Below are positions 15,080 through 24,535 of a DNA stretch of 64,000 bases, one piece after another. The stretch covers positions 1-64,000 of the forward strand of contig JAFWKQ010000021.1 of NCBI GenBank assembly GCA_017545665.1, in the 5' to 3' direction. A program made the position numbers and the translations under genes. The DNA comes from Atopobiaceae bacterium (lineage in GTDB: Bacteria; Actinomycetota; Coriobacteriia; Coriobacteriales; Atopobiaceae). Under the pieces are notes generated by a model. That model was not told the DNA's origin, did no database searches, and saw only the letters and a program-made list of their open reading frames with translations. Each line of letters opens with the position of its first letter. Positions within the stretch are counted from its first letter, which is position 1.

Positions 15080-18000
15080 TTAATCGGCACCTTTCATCTG
15101 CGCCTTGCACTTGTACATACGACGGTCCGCCCGATCGAAAACAACCTCGGCCGACTCGTCGGCATCGAATCGCGCAGCACCGTAGGCAATCTGGATTCCG
15201 CCAACGTCCTTGCCGCGAACGTTGTGCTCCTCAATCTTCGCCACGATCTCGTCGAGGTGATCGTAGTCGTGTCCACGGCAGATAACTGCGAACTCGTCGC
15301 CACCAATCCTGAATACCGGGCTGCGCTTGAAGGCATCGCAAATCACGGCACAGGCATCGCGGATGTATTGATCGCCAGCCTTGTGTCCTTGCGTATCGTT
15401 TACTCTCTTGAGGTCGTTGAGGTCGCAAACCATGATAGCGAAGGCGGGGTCCTCAGTCGATTCGATAAGATCATCGAGGTCCCGCTCCTCATCCGCGTAC
15501 GCGTGCTTGTTCCTAACTCCTGTGAGGCTGTCCCGCGTCGCCCGCCGCTGAGCCACCGAAAGATTGCGTGCGAACTCCTGCTCGCGTCGCACCTGCGCAT
15601 CCTCGTCCAGCACGCCGACGATGAGCATCGGCTTGCCGTTCTCGATGATTTGTGCCGCCTTGAACCTCACGCAGGTAGGAAGCGCACCGCCAACCAGGCG
15701 GTAGTCCAGCATGAACACGCCATCCTGCTCGATGACGCACATAACGTTCTCCTTCGTTATGCGCGAGCGGAACAGCTCCTGGTCCTCCGGGTGCACCACG
15801 CGGCGGCTGTTCTCGTGCGTGTCCTTAAAGAAGTCCTCGCCCTGCTTGGATATACCCAGCCCCTCAAACTCACTCGTGGCGCTGTACTCCGAGTAGTGGT
15901 CGCTCTCGGGATCCACGAAATAGAGAACGATCATGTTCCCGTTCAGCGCGCTGAGGCGTGCAAAGACGTCGCGCTCTTCGCTCGCCTTGCGAGCCGCCAC
16001 GCGCTCCCGGACCTGGGCATCTATGTTGTTCACGCCAACAATCATGAATCGCTCGTTGCCGCTTATCGTGGTTGCCTTGAGGTTGACGTACGTGGGCGTG
16101 CCGTCAATCATCAGTCGGTACTGCATGATAAAGGTCCCATGGGCGCGTATCTCGTCCCGCATCCACTCCTTGTTCATGGCGGCAACGAACGCCTCCCGAT
16201 CCCCCTCGTAAATGTAATTCCTAGCGTTCCCTCGACTGGTCGCGAAGAAGTCGGTCCCTCTCGTTTCCGAAAGTCGATCCGAGGCCTCGGTCCGCGACCC
16301 GTACTCAATGTATTCCTCCGTCTCCAAGTCAACGTAGAAGAGGTTGAAGTAGTCCCCGGCCAGGGCGTCGACGATGCTCTCGTAAATCGTGCTGCTCGTA
16401 AGGGCCTCCTGGTACGCGGCCAAATACCGCTCGCTCTCCCGCTTGGCCTGCTGCATCTCCGTAATGTCCACCGACATGCCAAGGGTGCACAGGCGGCCGT
16501 TCTCGTCGTAGAACTTGAGCTTCGTCGTTTGGAAGCTCCGTGGCCTGCCTTCAGCGTCGGCAACCTCCTCAAAGAACACGAGGGACGTATCCATCGCAAG
16601 TGCCCTCTGATCGTCCTGCATGAAGTGCTTCGCAACCTTCGCATCAAAGATCTCGTAGTCCGTGAGGCCTACGACCTCCCCGGGCGTTTCCTTGCACGCG
16701 AACTCCGCAAACGCCTGGTTGCACACAACATACTTTCCGGTTTCAGCGTCCTTCGAATAGCTCATGAGCGGCATGTTGTCGAACAGCGAGTTGATGGAGT
16801 CCTTGAGCTCCACAATCTCCTTCGCGGCCTGCGCCTCGCGCTCCGCAGCGGTTAGCTGCTGCCCGAGCTCGCGGTTCTCTCTAAAGCTGTCCAGCATAAT
16901 CCCAAGGGAAAGGAGAAACATCCCCAACGACACGGCCGAGTACATGGTATTGGTGCGACTGATCTGCCCCGCCTGTTCCAGAAGATAATCCTCCCTCTGA
17001 CGAATCGAATCGTCGTTCGCATCGTAACCGGGATGGACCTGATGATACTCATAGATACGTTCGATGGCCTGGTTCGCCGCATGCTCGGTTGCCCGAGAAA
17101 CCCACATCACGGAGGCAAACAGCACCAGCACGAGGAGAGAAACCCAAACTATGGCGCTCCTCCCGTACTCCCGGCCCCGCTCTCGCCGCAGTCGCCTAAA
17201 GTAGGCAAGCCCGAGCAGTGCCCAAACAATAAACAGGAAGTAGGACTCCGTTGCCATCGCATCAAACGGCAAAAGTCCTGGTACGAGCAGGAGCAGTGCG
17301 AAGCAAACCATAAGCACAACGCCAATGATGCCAGTGCACATGCCCGCACGCTCGCCGTCCCGCTTCGAGCTCACGTAGACGGCATGGGAGATAAGCCCAT
17401 ACACGATGGTCACGCAGAGCGTCGTCACGTCTACGATCCATCCGATTGCCGTCCTTCCCAAAAACGGCACGACCGCCGAGACGGCAACCACGGCAAAGAT
17501 TGCATTCGCGGGAATCCCACGATCGCTCAGCCGCGACAGGGCGCGCGGGGCCTCGCCTTCCCTTCCCGCTGCGTACAGCAACCGGCTCAGCGCGAGCATG
17601 TTACCTATGAGACTGGTAAGAATAACGCCAAAGAGCGCCAGCATAAGCGCCACGACCCCAGCGTCGCCCAGGTAGTGCTGCGCGACGTAGAATGATGGAA
17701 CCGCCTTAATGCCGCTCAGGTTACCCATGTCTTGGATGTAGGCGAGCCAGCTCTCGTACTCCGGCGGGTACGCCGATACGGAAAGCGCAGAAACAAGCAA
17801 ATAGAGCAACGTCGTAACCAGCACGGAGCAGATCAGGATGCCGCGGATCCTCTTGATGGGAAACGCGTATTCCTCAGAGAAGTGCGAGACATTCTCGAAG
17901 CCGATGAAGGCCCATGGCGAGATTGCGGCTATGCGCACGATTTGGACAAGCGCGCTCGACCCCTCTGTGTAGAGTGGAGAGAAGCTAAAGGTGCTCTCGT

Positions 18001-18274
18001 GCCGAAACAGCACGATGACGGCACACGCCGTAAAGCTGATCGCAAAGATCAGGGCAGAGACGACCACGATTTTGCTGGGAAGACGCGCGCTCTTGGCACA
18101 CAAGAGGCCAATGAGCGCGACCGCGCAGGTAGAGAGCAGTACCTCACCGAGCCACACCTCATAGCCAAAAATCTGATAGTGGAAGCCAAACTGGAACGTA
18201 TTGCCCAGGAAGAATCGGGCAAAGAGCGGAAGCGAGGTCATGTTTGCCCAGAGTATTGCCATGTATGTGAGCAA
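15080..18274 (-). CDS. Amino-acid-permease / PAS / GGDEF fusion protein
   Basis: 1064 residues. Residues 1 to about 375 are an APC-type amino acid permease (membrane helices, with ISPWAFIGFENVSHFSEE and a long run of further helices). Next come a membrane-bounded region at about 375-460 containing a small extracytoplasmic segment, three PAS-like modules, and a C-terminal diguanylate cyclase with intact RIGGDEFAVI. The transporter probably serves as the sensor for c-di-GMP synthesis. The listed start is TTG 18274, but the frame stays open upstream to a stop at 18409-18411 and reads FVVDNEPKGPVLLARRDLG before it, so a GTG at 18378 or a frame break further upstream is likely. The first permease helices seem missing or out of frame. 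Confidence 0.8.
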   Translation of the reverse strand: MLTYMAILWANMTSLPLFARFFLGNTFQFGFHYQIFGYEVWLGEVLLSTCAVALIGLLCAKSARLPSKIVVVSALIFAISFTACAVIVLFRHESTFSFSPLYTEGSSALVQIVRIAAISPWAFIGFENVSHFSEEYAFPIKRIRGILICSVLVTTLLYLLVSALSVSAYPPEYESWLAYIQDMGNLSGIKAVPSFYVAQHYLGDAGVVALMLALFGVILTSLIGNMLALSRLLYAAGREGEAPRALSRLSDRGIPANAIFAVVAVSAVVPFLGRTAIGWIVDVTTLCVTIVYGLISHAVYVSSKRDGERAGMCTGIIGVVLMVCFALLLLVPGLLPFDAMATESYFLFIVWALLGLAYFRRLRRERGREYGRSAIVWVSLLVLVLFASVMWVSRATEHAANQAIERIYEYHQVHPGYDANDDSIRQREDYLLEQAGQISRTNTMYSAVSLGMFLLSLGIMLDSFRENRELGQQLTAAEREAQAAKEIVELKDSINSLFDNMPLMSYSKDAETGKYVVCNQAFAEFACKETPGEVVGLTDYEIFDAKVAKHFMQDDQRALAMDTSLVFFEEVADAEGRPRSFQTTKLKFYDENGRLCTLGMSVDITEMQQAKRESERYLAAYQEALTSSTIYESIVDALAGDYFNLFYVDLETEEYIEYGSRTEASDRLSETRGTDFFATSRGNARNYIYEGDREAFVAAMNKEWMRDEIRAHGTFIMQYRLMIDGTPTYVNLKATTISGNERFMIVGVNNIDAQVRERVAARKASEERDVFARLSALNGNMIVLYFVDPESDHYSEYSATSEFEGLGISKQGEDFFKDTHENSRRVVHPEDQELFRSRITKENVMCVIEQDGVFMLDYRLVGGALPTCVRFKAAQIIENGKPMLIVGVLDEDAQVRREQEFARNLSVAQRRATRDSLTGVRNKHAYADEERDLDDLIESTEDPAFAIMVCDLNDLKRVNDTQGHKAGDQYIRDACAVICDAFKRSPVFRIGGDEFAVICRGHDYDHLDEIVAKIEEHNVRGKDVGGIQIAYGAARFDADESAEVVFDRADRRMYKCKAQMKGAD

Positions 18275-18643
18275 AATGAACCAGAACGCAAGAAATCCAA
18301 GGTCCCTTCTTGCTAGGAGGACAGGTCCTTCGGTTCGTTGTCTACGACAAACGCTAATAAAGCATGCTCGCCTACCACTTTACCGCTTGACGAGATGCGC
18401 GTACCCAAGAATCAGGGGGGACGAACGCGAAAGGGGTTAGCGGTCCTTGCGCCAAGAATGGGGAGCCTCATTGCCTTGAGGGGGCTATGCAGAAAGTTGC
18501 GACGAGGACACACAGAAGCAGGACGCCTGCCGCAGACGACGTAACGTCTGCCAAAGCAGGCATGCGCGAGGCCCTTTGCCGCTACTCTTAGACGAGCGTA
18601 GCGTCGAACAAGCTCGGTGTTGACGACGCCACGCCCAACACTA

Positions 18644-18949
18644 TTACGGACGCTTTGTGACGTCCATCATCTCGCTGAAGCCCGTGACCTCAAAGATCTC
18701 GTAGACCTCTGGCGAGGCATTTATCACCTTCAGTGGCCCCTTCGTGCGTCTCATGACCTTCATGAGCACGCGAAGACCAGCCGAAGACACGTACTCGAGC
18801 TTGTCCACGTCAATCACAACCGACGCATCCGGCGCCGAGTCCATGGCCTCCATTACGTCGCGATCGAAGTCCCTCGCGTTCTTGGAATCAACGTGTCCCT
18901 CGGGAAACAGCGTTAGGATCCCATCGCTCACCTTCGTCTTCATGTACAT
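18644..18949 (-). CDS. STAS-domain anti-sigma factor antagonist
   Basis: 101 residues, family length. LEYVSSAGLRVLMKV carries the phosphorylatable Ser of SpoIIAA/RsbV-type proteins, and the N-terminal GILTLFPEGHVDSKNA is the first STAS strand pair. AGGAGAGGAAG precedes the start; ATG 18943 is an alternative. Such proteins release a sigma factor or other partner from a GHKL kinase. No cognate kinase or sigma factor is adjacent, although several GHKL-like domains are fused to transporters elsewhere in the window. Confidence 0.9.
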   Translation of the reverse strand: MYMKTKVSDGILTLFPEGHVDSKNARDFDRDVMEAMDSAPDASVVIDVDKLEYVSSAGLRVLMKVMRRTKGPLKVINASPEVYEIFEVTGFSEMMDVTKRP

Positions 18950-19053
18950 CTTCCTCTCCTATAAGCAATGGGGGTATTCCCCTCTGCTTGTTTAATACAA
19001 CGCTAGCATATTTAAATATAACTCTGCTCGTCTTGCCAAGCAATGAGGAGAGT

Positions 19054-19082
19054 GGGCCAAAGGGGACTGTCCCCTTTGGCCC
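19054..19082. repeat. AAAGGGGAC-GTCCCCTTT palindrome
   Basis: GGGCC flank, palindromic core AAAGGGGACTGTCCCCTTT, GGCCC flank. One of many copies in the window; between STAS gene and the next gene. Confidence 0.85.
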
Positions 19083-19149
19083 AAAAGTGGCATAAGGCAA
19101 ATGTCGTATACTGATGGCGTTTGGAAGCTCTTGTAGCGTGGAGGCAGGC

Positions 19150-19746
19150 ATGGCCGGATACCAGTTTGGTCCTAAAGAGAAGGTGATTCTTCGCGCGCAA
19201 GACGTAAAGATTGACGGCAACTCTTCGCCCTTCTCGTCATCGGCGGAGCTCATCCTCACAAACCAGAACATCGTGTTTCCGCGAAAAGGCATGTTTGGAA
19301 AAATAAAGGGCTATCGCGTGTGGCCGCTCTCCAGCATTCGCATGGTGGACGGTATGCCGCAGTGCAGACTGGATTCTTCTGAGTTCATGGCGCACAAGCT
19401 TGAGGTCTCGTTTAACGACGAGCTCGTGAGCTTTGAGTTTGACAGCCTCGATGCAAAGAAGGAAGTCCGCCAGTGGGTAAACGAGATCTGCGTCCTTCTT
19501 ACGGGAGCTCAGGCACCAGAGGAAAATCTTCGCTCGACGGGAGCTGGCGCCTTTGCCGACGGCGACTCGGTCGCTGAGACGTTTGGTAGCATATTTGGGT
19601 CGTTTGAGAGCGCGTTCAACCGAAAGATGGCCGAGGCAGAACCCGACGTGGCTTGTCGCTGCCCGTCATGCAACGCTTCGGTAAAGGGCAGGCGTGGCAC
19701 GACTGTGGTGTGTCCCTACTGCGAAACCAACGTAACAATACGCTAA
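19150..19746 (+). CDS. PH-like/GRAM-type domain protein with zinc ribbon
   Basis: 198 residues from ATG 19150, after GGAGG. The first 110 residues look like a beta-rich PH/GRAM-type fold (LILTNQNIVFPRKG, GYRVWPLSSIRMVDG, KLEVSFNDELVSFEF). A linker follows, then a C-terminal zinc ribbon CPSCNASVKGRRGTTVVCPYC. Likely cytoplasmic. Similar two-part proteins are known in actinobacteria, but the partner is unknown. Monocistronic. Confidence 0.6.
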   Translation: MAGYQFGPKEKVILRAQDVKIDGNSSPFSSSAELILTNQNIVFPRKGMFGKIKGYRVWPLSSIRMVDGMPQCRLDSSEFMAHKLEVSFNDELVSFEFDSLDAKKEVRQWVNEICVLLTGAQAPEENLRSTGAGAFADGDSVAETFGSIFGSFESAFNRKMAEAEPDVACRCPSCNASVKGRRGTTVVCPYCETNVTIR

Positions 19747-19911
19747 CAAGCAACCTGCTGCCTCATATGCCTGCACACTGACTGCGATTGGCCCGCGCAC
19801 GTCAGCTTGCGGGTCCCTACCCTTTTCTGTCCCGCGATGGGCGTGTTGTCCTGCCATCTGGCACTGATGCCTCGGCAAAAAGCACTTTTGGGCTGCGCCT
19901 CGCTGCCGTCT

Positions 19912-20136
19912 TGGCGGCTCGTGCACCTGCGGATGAGCCGAGGGTGTACACGAACCGCCAAATTTTGTTCAATGATTTGCATTCAACAGGGCTTTTGTGG
20001 CCCATTTGCGAAATTATTGGCGGCTCGTGTACATCCATAAAATTCCAAGTGCACACGAACCGCCAAAATTTCTCGAGCAAGCTCTCGCCAACTGGGGTTT
20101 TACGTGATTCGCACCAAATCCTGGCGTCTCGTGCAC
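19912..20136. repeat. 105-bp-periodic inverted-repeat array, copy 3
   Basis: Forward arms at 19912, 20018 and 20122; reverse arms at 19946 and 20051; spacing 106, 104 and 105. It occupies the gap 19747-20344, which holds no gene. Confidence 0.85.
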
Positions 20137-20277
20137 AAACGCAACCATCCAAAAGCGAGGCGCAGCGCCCCTCGCGCCTCCGGGTGTTGTGACTCACCTC
20201 GTTTCGGACGTCCCGACTTGCCTGTGCCCAGAGTTTTGAGTAACGTCGCGAGCTTTACGATGCCATATTTAAATTGA

Positions 20278-20308
20278 TTGACTACAAAGATATTAATTCT
20301 TCTACAAT
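20278..20308 (+). promoter_or_regulatory. Candidate promoter of DMT transporter gene
   Basis: TTGACT (20278-20283) and TACAAT (20303-20308) with a 19-base spacer, longer than optimal, in an AT-rich stretch 36 bases before the start codon. Confidence 0.4.
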
Positions 20309-20344
20309 ATGAAACCGAATATGGCTGAACGCTTGGAGTTGCCA

Positions 20345-21310
20345 ATGAATAATGCTATTTGGCTTCTGTTGGTTGTCTTGACGATTATTATGTGGGCTAC
20401 AACCAGCTTGCTTTACAAGGCCGGTGTACGCGACGGAAAAGAAGAGCACATTTGTTTGAAGTATTCCGTTTGCATCGGCATTGTGTTTTTTGTAATCGCC
20501 CTCATTTACCTGGTGGTTCGAGACGAGCCGATCCCGATTTGGGAAAGCGCCATACGATTCTGGCCGATGACTCTGTTTGGCTTCATCTACCCCATACTCA
20601 ATACGATTTCTTTTAAAGGCTACGTCTACAACGAGGCGACGGTGGAATCCCCCATAGAGGGAATAGCCGCAGGTACATCCACGATACTGCTCATTATTAC
20701 GTTCCTCGTGCTTGGAAGGGCAAACTCTATCTCTGAGCTTTTGACTCCTCTGAGGGCCGCGGGAATACTCACAATACTCATATGCATTGTGCTGCTGTCA
20801 ATCGAGCGCAACAGGGCCTTTCGAAAGAGCGAGCAAGGACAAGCCTCTCGCTGGATGAGTCGCGGTTTGGGCACTCTTATATTCCCATTGATATTCGCCG
20901 TGGCAGACGCCTTGGAAACAATCACAACCGGAATTTGCCTGGACACCACCTATGGCTACGCCATGCCCGAGGGAGACAGCATAATAATTGTTGGAATGAT
21001 ATACGCATTATTCGCGCTTGGGTTCTGGATATACATTTACCAAAAGGAAAAGAAAGTCTACAACCCCTTTACCAAACACAGCGCGCCCCGATTGCTCGGC
21101 GCAGTCGTAGACAATATCGGGATTGTCTTCTACAGCTATGCGATGGCGTTGAACTCGGTTTCTACCGATCCGCTGATTGCCGCCTACCCAATTTTCGTAA
21201 TGATCGGCGGCCGCATCTTCATGAAAGAAAAGGTCAGTGTGCGACAGTACATTTTCCTAATTGGAATCGTTGCGGGAAGCATGATGGTTGTTGCGAGCAC
21301 GGTGCTTTAA
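20345..21310 (+). CDS. EamA/DMT-family transporter
   Basis: 321 residues from ATG 20345 (TTGGAG six bases upstream). About ten membrane helices in two EamA-like halves: MWATTSLLYKAGV in helix 1, and in the second half YSYAMALNSVSTDPLIAAYPIF with GGRIFMKEKVSVRQY, the classic EamA end. Family members export or import metabolites such as amino acids. Substrate not predictable. Its AT content is higher than its neighbours', which may indicate transfer. Confidence 0.8.
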   Translation: MNNAIWLLLVVLTIIMWATTSLLYKAGVRDGKEEHICLKYSVCIGIVFFVIALIYLVVRDEPIPIWESAIRFWPMTLFGFIYPILNTISFKGYVYNEATVESPIEGIAAGTSTILLIITFLVLGRANSISELLTPLRAAGILTILICIVLLSIERNRAFRKSEQGQASRWMSRGLGTLIFPLIFAVADALETITTGICLDTTYGYAMPEGDSIIIVGMIYALFALGFWIYIYQKEKKVYNPFTKHSAPRLLGAVVDNIGIVFYSYAMALNSVSTDPLIAAYPIFVMIGGRIFMKEKVSVRQYIFLIGIVAGSMMVVASTVL

Positions 21311-21619
21311 GCCAGTTGTGTCAGCATGTGCCACAGGTAACGGGGCATTGACAGTGTCACGAGTGTGTCACGGGGTGTTGACACACTCAAAAGCAGCCCA
21401 CGCAAGGGCCACGTCGAGGGCCTGCGAGAGGGTCTGTGCTTTATGCGTTTTGCGTAAGTTGCCCCAGAGCAGCTCTTTGGCACACTTCTTAAGTACTATC
21501 TAAATGCACGCAACAGCCATCAATGCGGCAGAGTTTTCAAAAGCACCCGATGACTCGTGCCTGCATTGATTTCGCTCGCATAAGAAAAGGGCATGCAAGG
21601 TGCCCCGAAAGGAGAAACG

Positions 21620-23116
21620 ATGATCAAGGTCTACCCCGCAAGCGAGGCTCCCCGGCAGGTGCGAAAATACGCGTCCACCAACGACGAGGACGTGTTTATT
21701 ACCGCCCGTGACTTCTATCACCGCAACAAGGACATCCGCCACCACAAGGTCGTGGTGTACGACGATAACGGCAACATTGCCTATTGCCTAGGATTCCAGA
21801 AGAACAAGCCCGTGAATTGGGAGGATGCAGAGAACAACGCCATGGTTCAGATGCATCTCTCCAACTACTGGGAATACTCGCTGGACGACGAGGACCTCGA
21901 CTGGTCGTACGTCAACAGGTTCCAGCTCTTCGTGTATGACGAGCTGGATGAGTACGCCTACCACACGGCGCGCGTAATCGCCAAGCACAGCCCGTCCGTC
22001 ACGATCGCGTTCACCGACCCAACCGCCGCGCTCTTCTTCACCGAGGACGAGCGGCTGTTGATTGCGGACTCCGAGGAGAAGCTGTTCGAGGCGCACCCCG
22101 AGCTCAAGGGCCTTCGCACCCTGCGCGTGCACTCCGAGATCAGGTGGGACGTGCAGGATGTCTTTACCAACAACGTCTCCAGTTATCTGCTCATGACGAG
22201 CCTCTACTGGGTAAGGCGCGAGTTCTACTACGGGCCGCTCAACCCCGACAAGGTGTTCTACCTCATCAAACAGCCCGTGAAGGAGAACGGCCTCACCGCA
22301 CTTATCGCCAACGTGGTGGGAACCAAGCAAATGATTCGCGCCATCCGTCCAGATTTCATTCCCGTGGTCGACCTGGGCGTTGTCAACGATCCCAACCAGT
22401 TTGCCGGCACCTCGGGCGAGGACGTGTGGGCCATGTTCTTCGATCAGATCTCCGACTACGACCTCAAGGAGGTCTACAACTCGCAGCACGTGATCTTGGA
22501 CCAGAACTCCAACCTCAACCTCAACCCGTATATGACCGAGTTTGTCTTCTCCAACAAGCGAGCGGAGCTGCAATACGGCGACGACTTCCAATACAACGAG
22601 GCGGTGCGTACCCATGTTGAGGAGACGCTCGCCAAGGTGTTCCCGGCCGATGCCAAGCGGGTGCTCGCCGTAATCGTACGCGGCACCGACTACAACGCCC
22701 AGAGGGTGTCCAAGTACGTGCCGCACGGACTCACCGCCGAGGCGACCCTCGCGAAGGCGATCGATTACGTGCAAGAGGGGAACTTCGACCACGTGTACCT
22801 GTGCACTGAAGACCAGTCATACCTCGACCTCTTCCGTGAGAGCGAGCTAGCCGACAAGTTGATCTACGTGGACCAGAACAGAATCGACTACCAGCAGGAG
22901 GATAACCAAGAAAAGCTCCTCATCGAGATATTCGGGCGCGAGCGATCCAACCCGTACACACGGACGCTGGACTACATCGCGGTGCTGGAGGGCCTCACGA
23001 AGTGCCAGGCACTGCTGGCAAACGTTACCTGCGGCGCAGTGACGTACGCCCTGGGTCGCGGCACCGACTACGAGTTCGCCGACGTCGGCAAGATTCAGGA
23101 CGGGCTCAACGAGTAG
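21620..23116 (+). CDS. Probable glycosyltransferase (fucosyltransferase-like)
   Basis: 498 residues from ATG 21620, after AAAGGAG. The C-terminal half has VLAVIVRGTDYNAQRV, then HVYLCTEDQSYLDLFRE and LANVTCGAVTYALG. This resembles GT11/GT23-type fucosyltransferases, whose motif I is (V/I)xxRxxD, followed by a nucleotide-sugar binding segment. The N-terminal part is unassigned. No signal or membrane segment. It is followed at 43 bases by the condensation-fold gene, suggesting an operon. The fold call is moderate and the donor sugar unknown. Confidence 0.5.
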   Translation: MIKVYPASEAPRQVRKYASTNDEDVFITARDFYHRNKDIRHHKVVVYDDNGNIAYCLGFQKNKPVNWEDAENNAMVQMHLSNYWEYSLDDEDLDWSYVNRFQLFVYDELDEYAYHTARVIAKHSPSVTIAFTDPTAALFFTEDERLLIADSEEKLFEAHPELKGLRTLRVHSEIRWDVQDVFTNNVSSYLLMTSLYWVRREFYYGPLNPDKVFYLIKQPVKENGLTALIANVVGTKQMIRAIRPDFIPVVDLGVVNDPNQFAGTSGEDVWAMFFDQISDYDLKEVYNSQHVILDQNSNLNLNPYMTEFVFSNKRAELQYGDDFQYNEAVRTHVEETLAKVFPADAKRVLAVIVRGTDYNAQRVSKYVPHGLTAEATLAKAIDYVQEGNFDHVYLCTEDQSYLDLFRESELADKLIYVDQNRIDYQQEDNQEKLLIEIFGRERSNPYTRTLDYIAVLEGLTKCQALLANVTCGAVTYALGRGTDYEFADVGKIQDGLNE

Positions 23117-23159
23117 CGACGGCCTTGCACAACAAAAGAGAGAGCCGAGGAAGCAAACC

Positions 23160-24446
23160 ATGAACGACGAGCCGATTCTTTCGGGACGAATGATGTTCTA
23201 CGGCGACGCGGCGTTTCTTGCCTCAACCGCAAAGGTAACGCTCAAGGCGCCGCCCGATCTCCAGCTGCTGCAAGAAGCGATAAACGGGGCCGTAATGCAG
23301 CATCCTTGGGTAACGTATGGCGTTCGCGAGGAGGGTGGCCTGTTCTACTACAGCGACAACCTCTCCCACTCCATAGCGATTACCAAGTGGAACGACGATG
23401 ATCCGCCCGTTATGGGAGGTAAGGAGTCGGATGGCCATCTGCTGGGCGTCTATTACCAGGGAAGGGACATCCGTTTTTGCATGTTCCACGGACTGACGGA
23501 CGGGGACGGATTGCTCTCCTTCTTGGACGCCACCATGAGCCGCTACGCCGCACTTCTGCAGGGAGAACCCCTCGCCTTGGAAAACGTGTGCTATCCCGAT
23601 GCGGAGGCAGAGCCCCTTATAGCGGTCGACCAGGCCCTGCGCAAGGCGGGAATTCCATGGGACCCGCAAGCCATGGGAAGCGGGTTGCCGAACGAGGACT
23701 ACGCAGCCCACAAGCAACTGGCGGATGCCGGAGACGGTTCGCGTACGTTCTTCGTCAGTGCCGACGCCGCTGGTCTGGTTGGCTTTGCGAAGGAGCGGGG
23801 CGTCAAGGTCTCCGCGACCCTCGTGAGTCTTTACGCGGGAGCGGTACAGAAGGTCCATCCCGACGCGCGACGCATGAGAGTGGCGATGCCAGTAAACTTT
23901 AGGCACGCGTTGGGCATCCCCCACACGTTTAGGAACTGCGCAATGCCTCCCGCCATGTACGACATCGAGGTGGGCGTGGGAGACGGTGTTAACCAGATTG
24001 CCGCCCAGGTGAACCAAACCATTCTAAAGGTCACGTCCCCCGCGGCCGAGCTTTATACCGTAAAGGGGTTCGCCACGCACATGGACATGCTCCCGCCGAT
24101 GCCCTACGCCCAAGCGGAGGTGGCAATGGCGCAAACGATGAGCGTCGATCGCCCTCCCTTCACATTCAACTGCTCCTATGCAGGACGCTACTCTAACGAG
24201 GACTACCTCGAGTTGATCGACTGCGTCTACTTCACGACACCCGCGTTCGGCTCTGCCCCCGTGCTCGAGGTAGTGGCCATGCCCGACCGCTTTTACATAA
24301 CGATCAACCAGGGAGGCAGCACCGACGTGTACGTGCAGGCGTACCTGGACGTACTGCAGGAGAACGGCATCGACGCCACGCTCGATGCCATAGAGCCTGG
24401 TGCGAGGCAGTACGTTGCCTTGCGAGAGACGCTCGGCCTGCGCTAA
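23160..24446 (+). CDS. Condensation/acyltransferase-fold protein
   Basis: 428 residues. CMFHGLTDGDGLLSFL resembles the HHxxxDG active-site motif of condensation and alcohol-acetyltransferase folds, with the first His replaced by Phe but the catalytic second His and DG kept. VAMPVNFRHALGIPHTFRNC and FNCSYAGRY fit the second half of that fold. A frameshifted relative lies at 49621-50552. There are no carrier-protein genes nearby, so a small-molecule acyltransferase is more likely than an NRPS part. Substrate unknown. Confidence 0.6.
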   Translation: MNDEPILSGRMMFYGDAAFLASTAKVTLKAPPDLQLLQEAINGAVMQHPWVTYGVREEGGLFYYSDNLSHSIAITKWNDDDPPVMGGKESDGHLLGVYYQGRDIRFCMFHGLTDGDGLLSFLDATMSRYAALLQGEPLALENVCYPDAEAEPLIAVDQALRKAGIPWDPQAMGSGLPNEDYAAHKQLADAGDGSRTFFVSADAAGLVGFAKERGVKVSATLVSLYAGAVQKVHPDARRMRVAMPVNFRHALGIPHTFRNCAMPPAMYDIEVGVGDGVNQIAAQVNQTILKVTSPAAELYTVKGFATHMDMLPPMPYAQAEVAMAQTMSVDRPPFTFNCSYAGRYSNEDYLELIDCVYFTTPAFGSAPVLEVVAMPDRFYITINQGGSTDVYVQAYLDVLQENGIDATLDAIEPGARQYVALRETLGLR

Positions 24447-24478
24447 GGCAAAGGGGATACTTCCCATTGTTTGGCGAG

Positions 24479-24520
24479 CGCCCCCGTTCCCATGACACGT
24501 GTGTCACGGGAACGGGGGCG
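24479..24520. terminator. Long hairpin between convergent genes
   Basis: CGCCCCCGTTCCC and GGGAACGGGGGCG arms, with TGACAC/GTGTCA inside and one mismatch. It is a member of the GTGTCAC-GGGGAC repeat family and lies between convergent genes, so it may stop transcription in both directions, although T-runs are short. Confidence 0.55.
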
Positions 24521-24535
24521 CCAACACACGCCCGA

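Noticed and set aside
15224-16855. 543-codon open frame on the plus strand
   Set aside because: Antisense shadow of the PAS-GGDEF part of the permease fusion, where all GGDEF and PAS motifs are on the minus strand.
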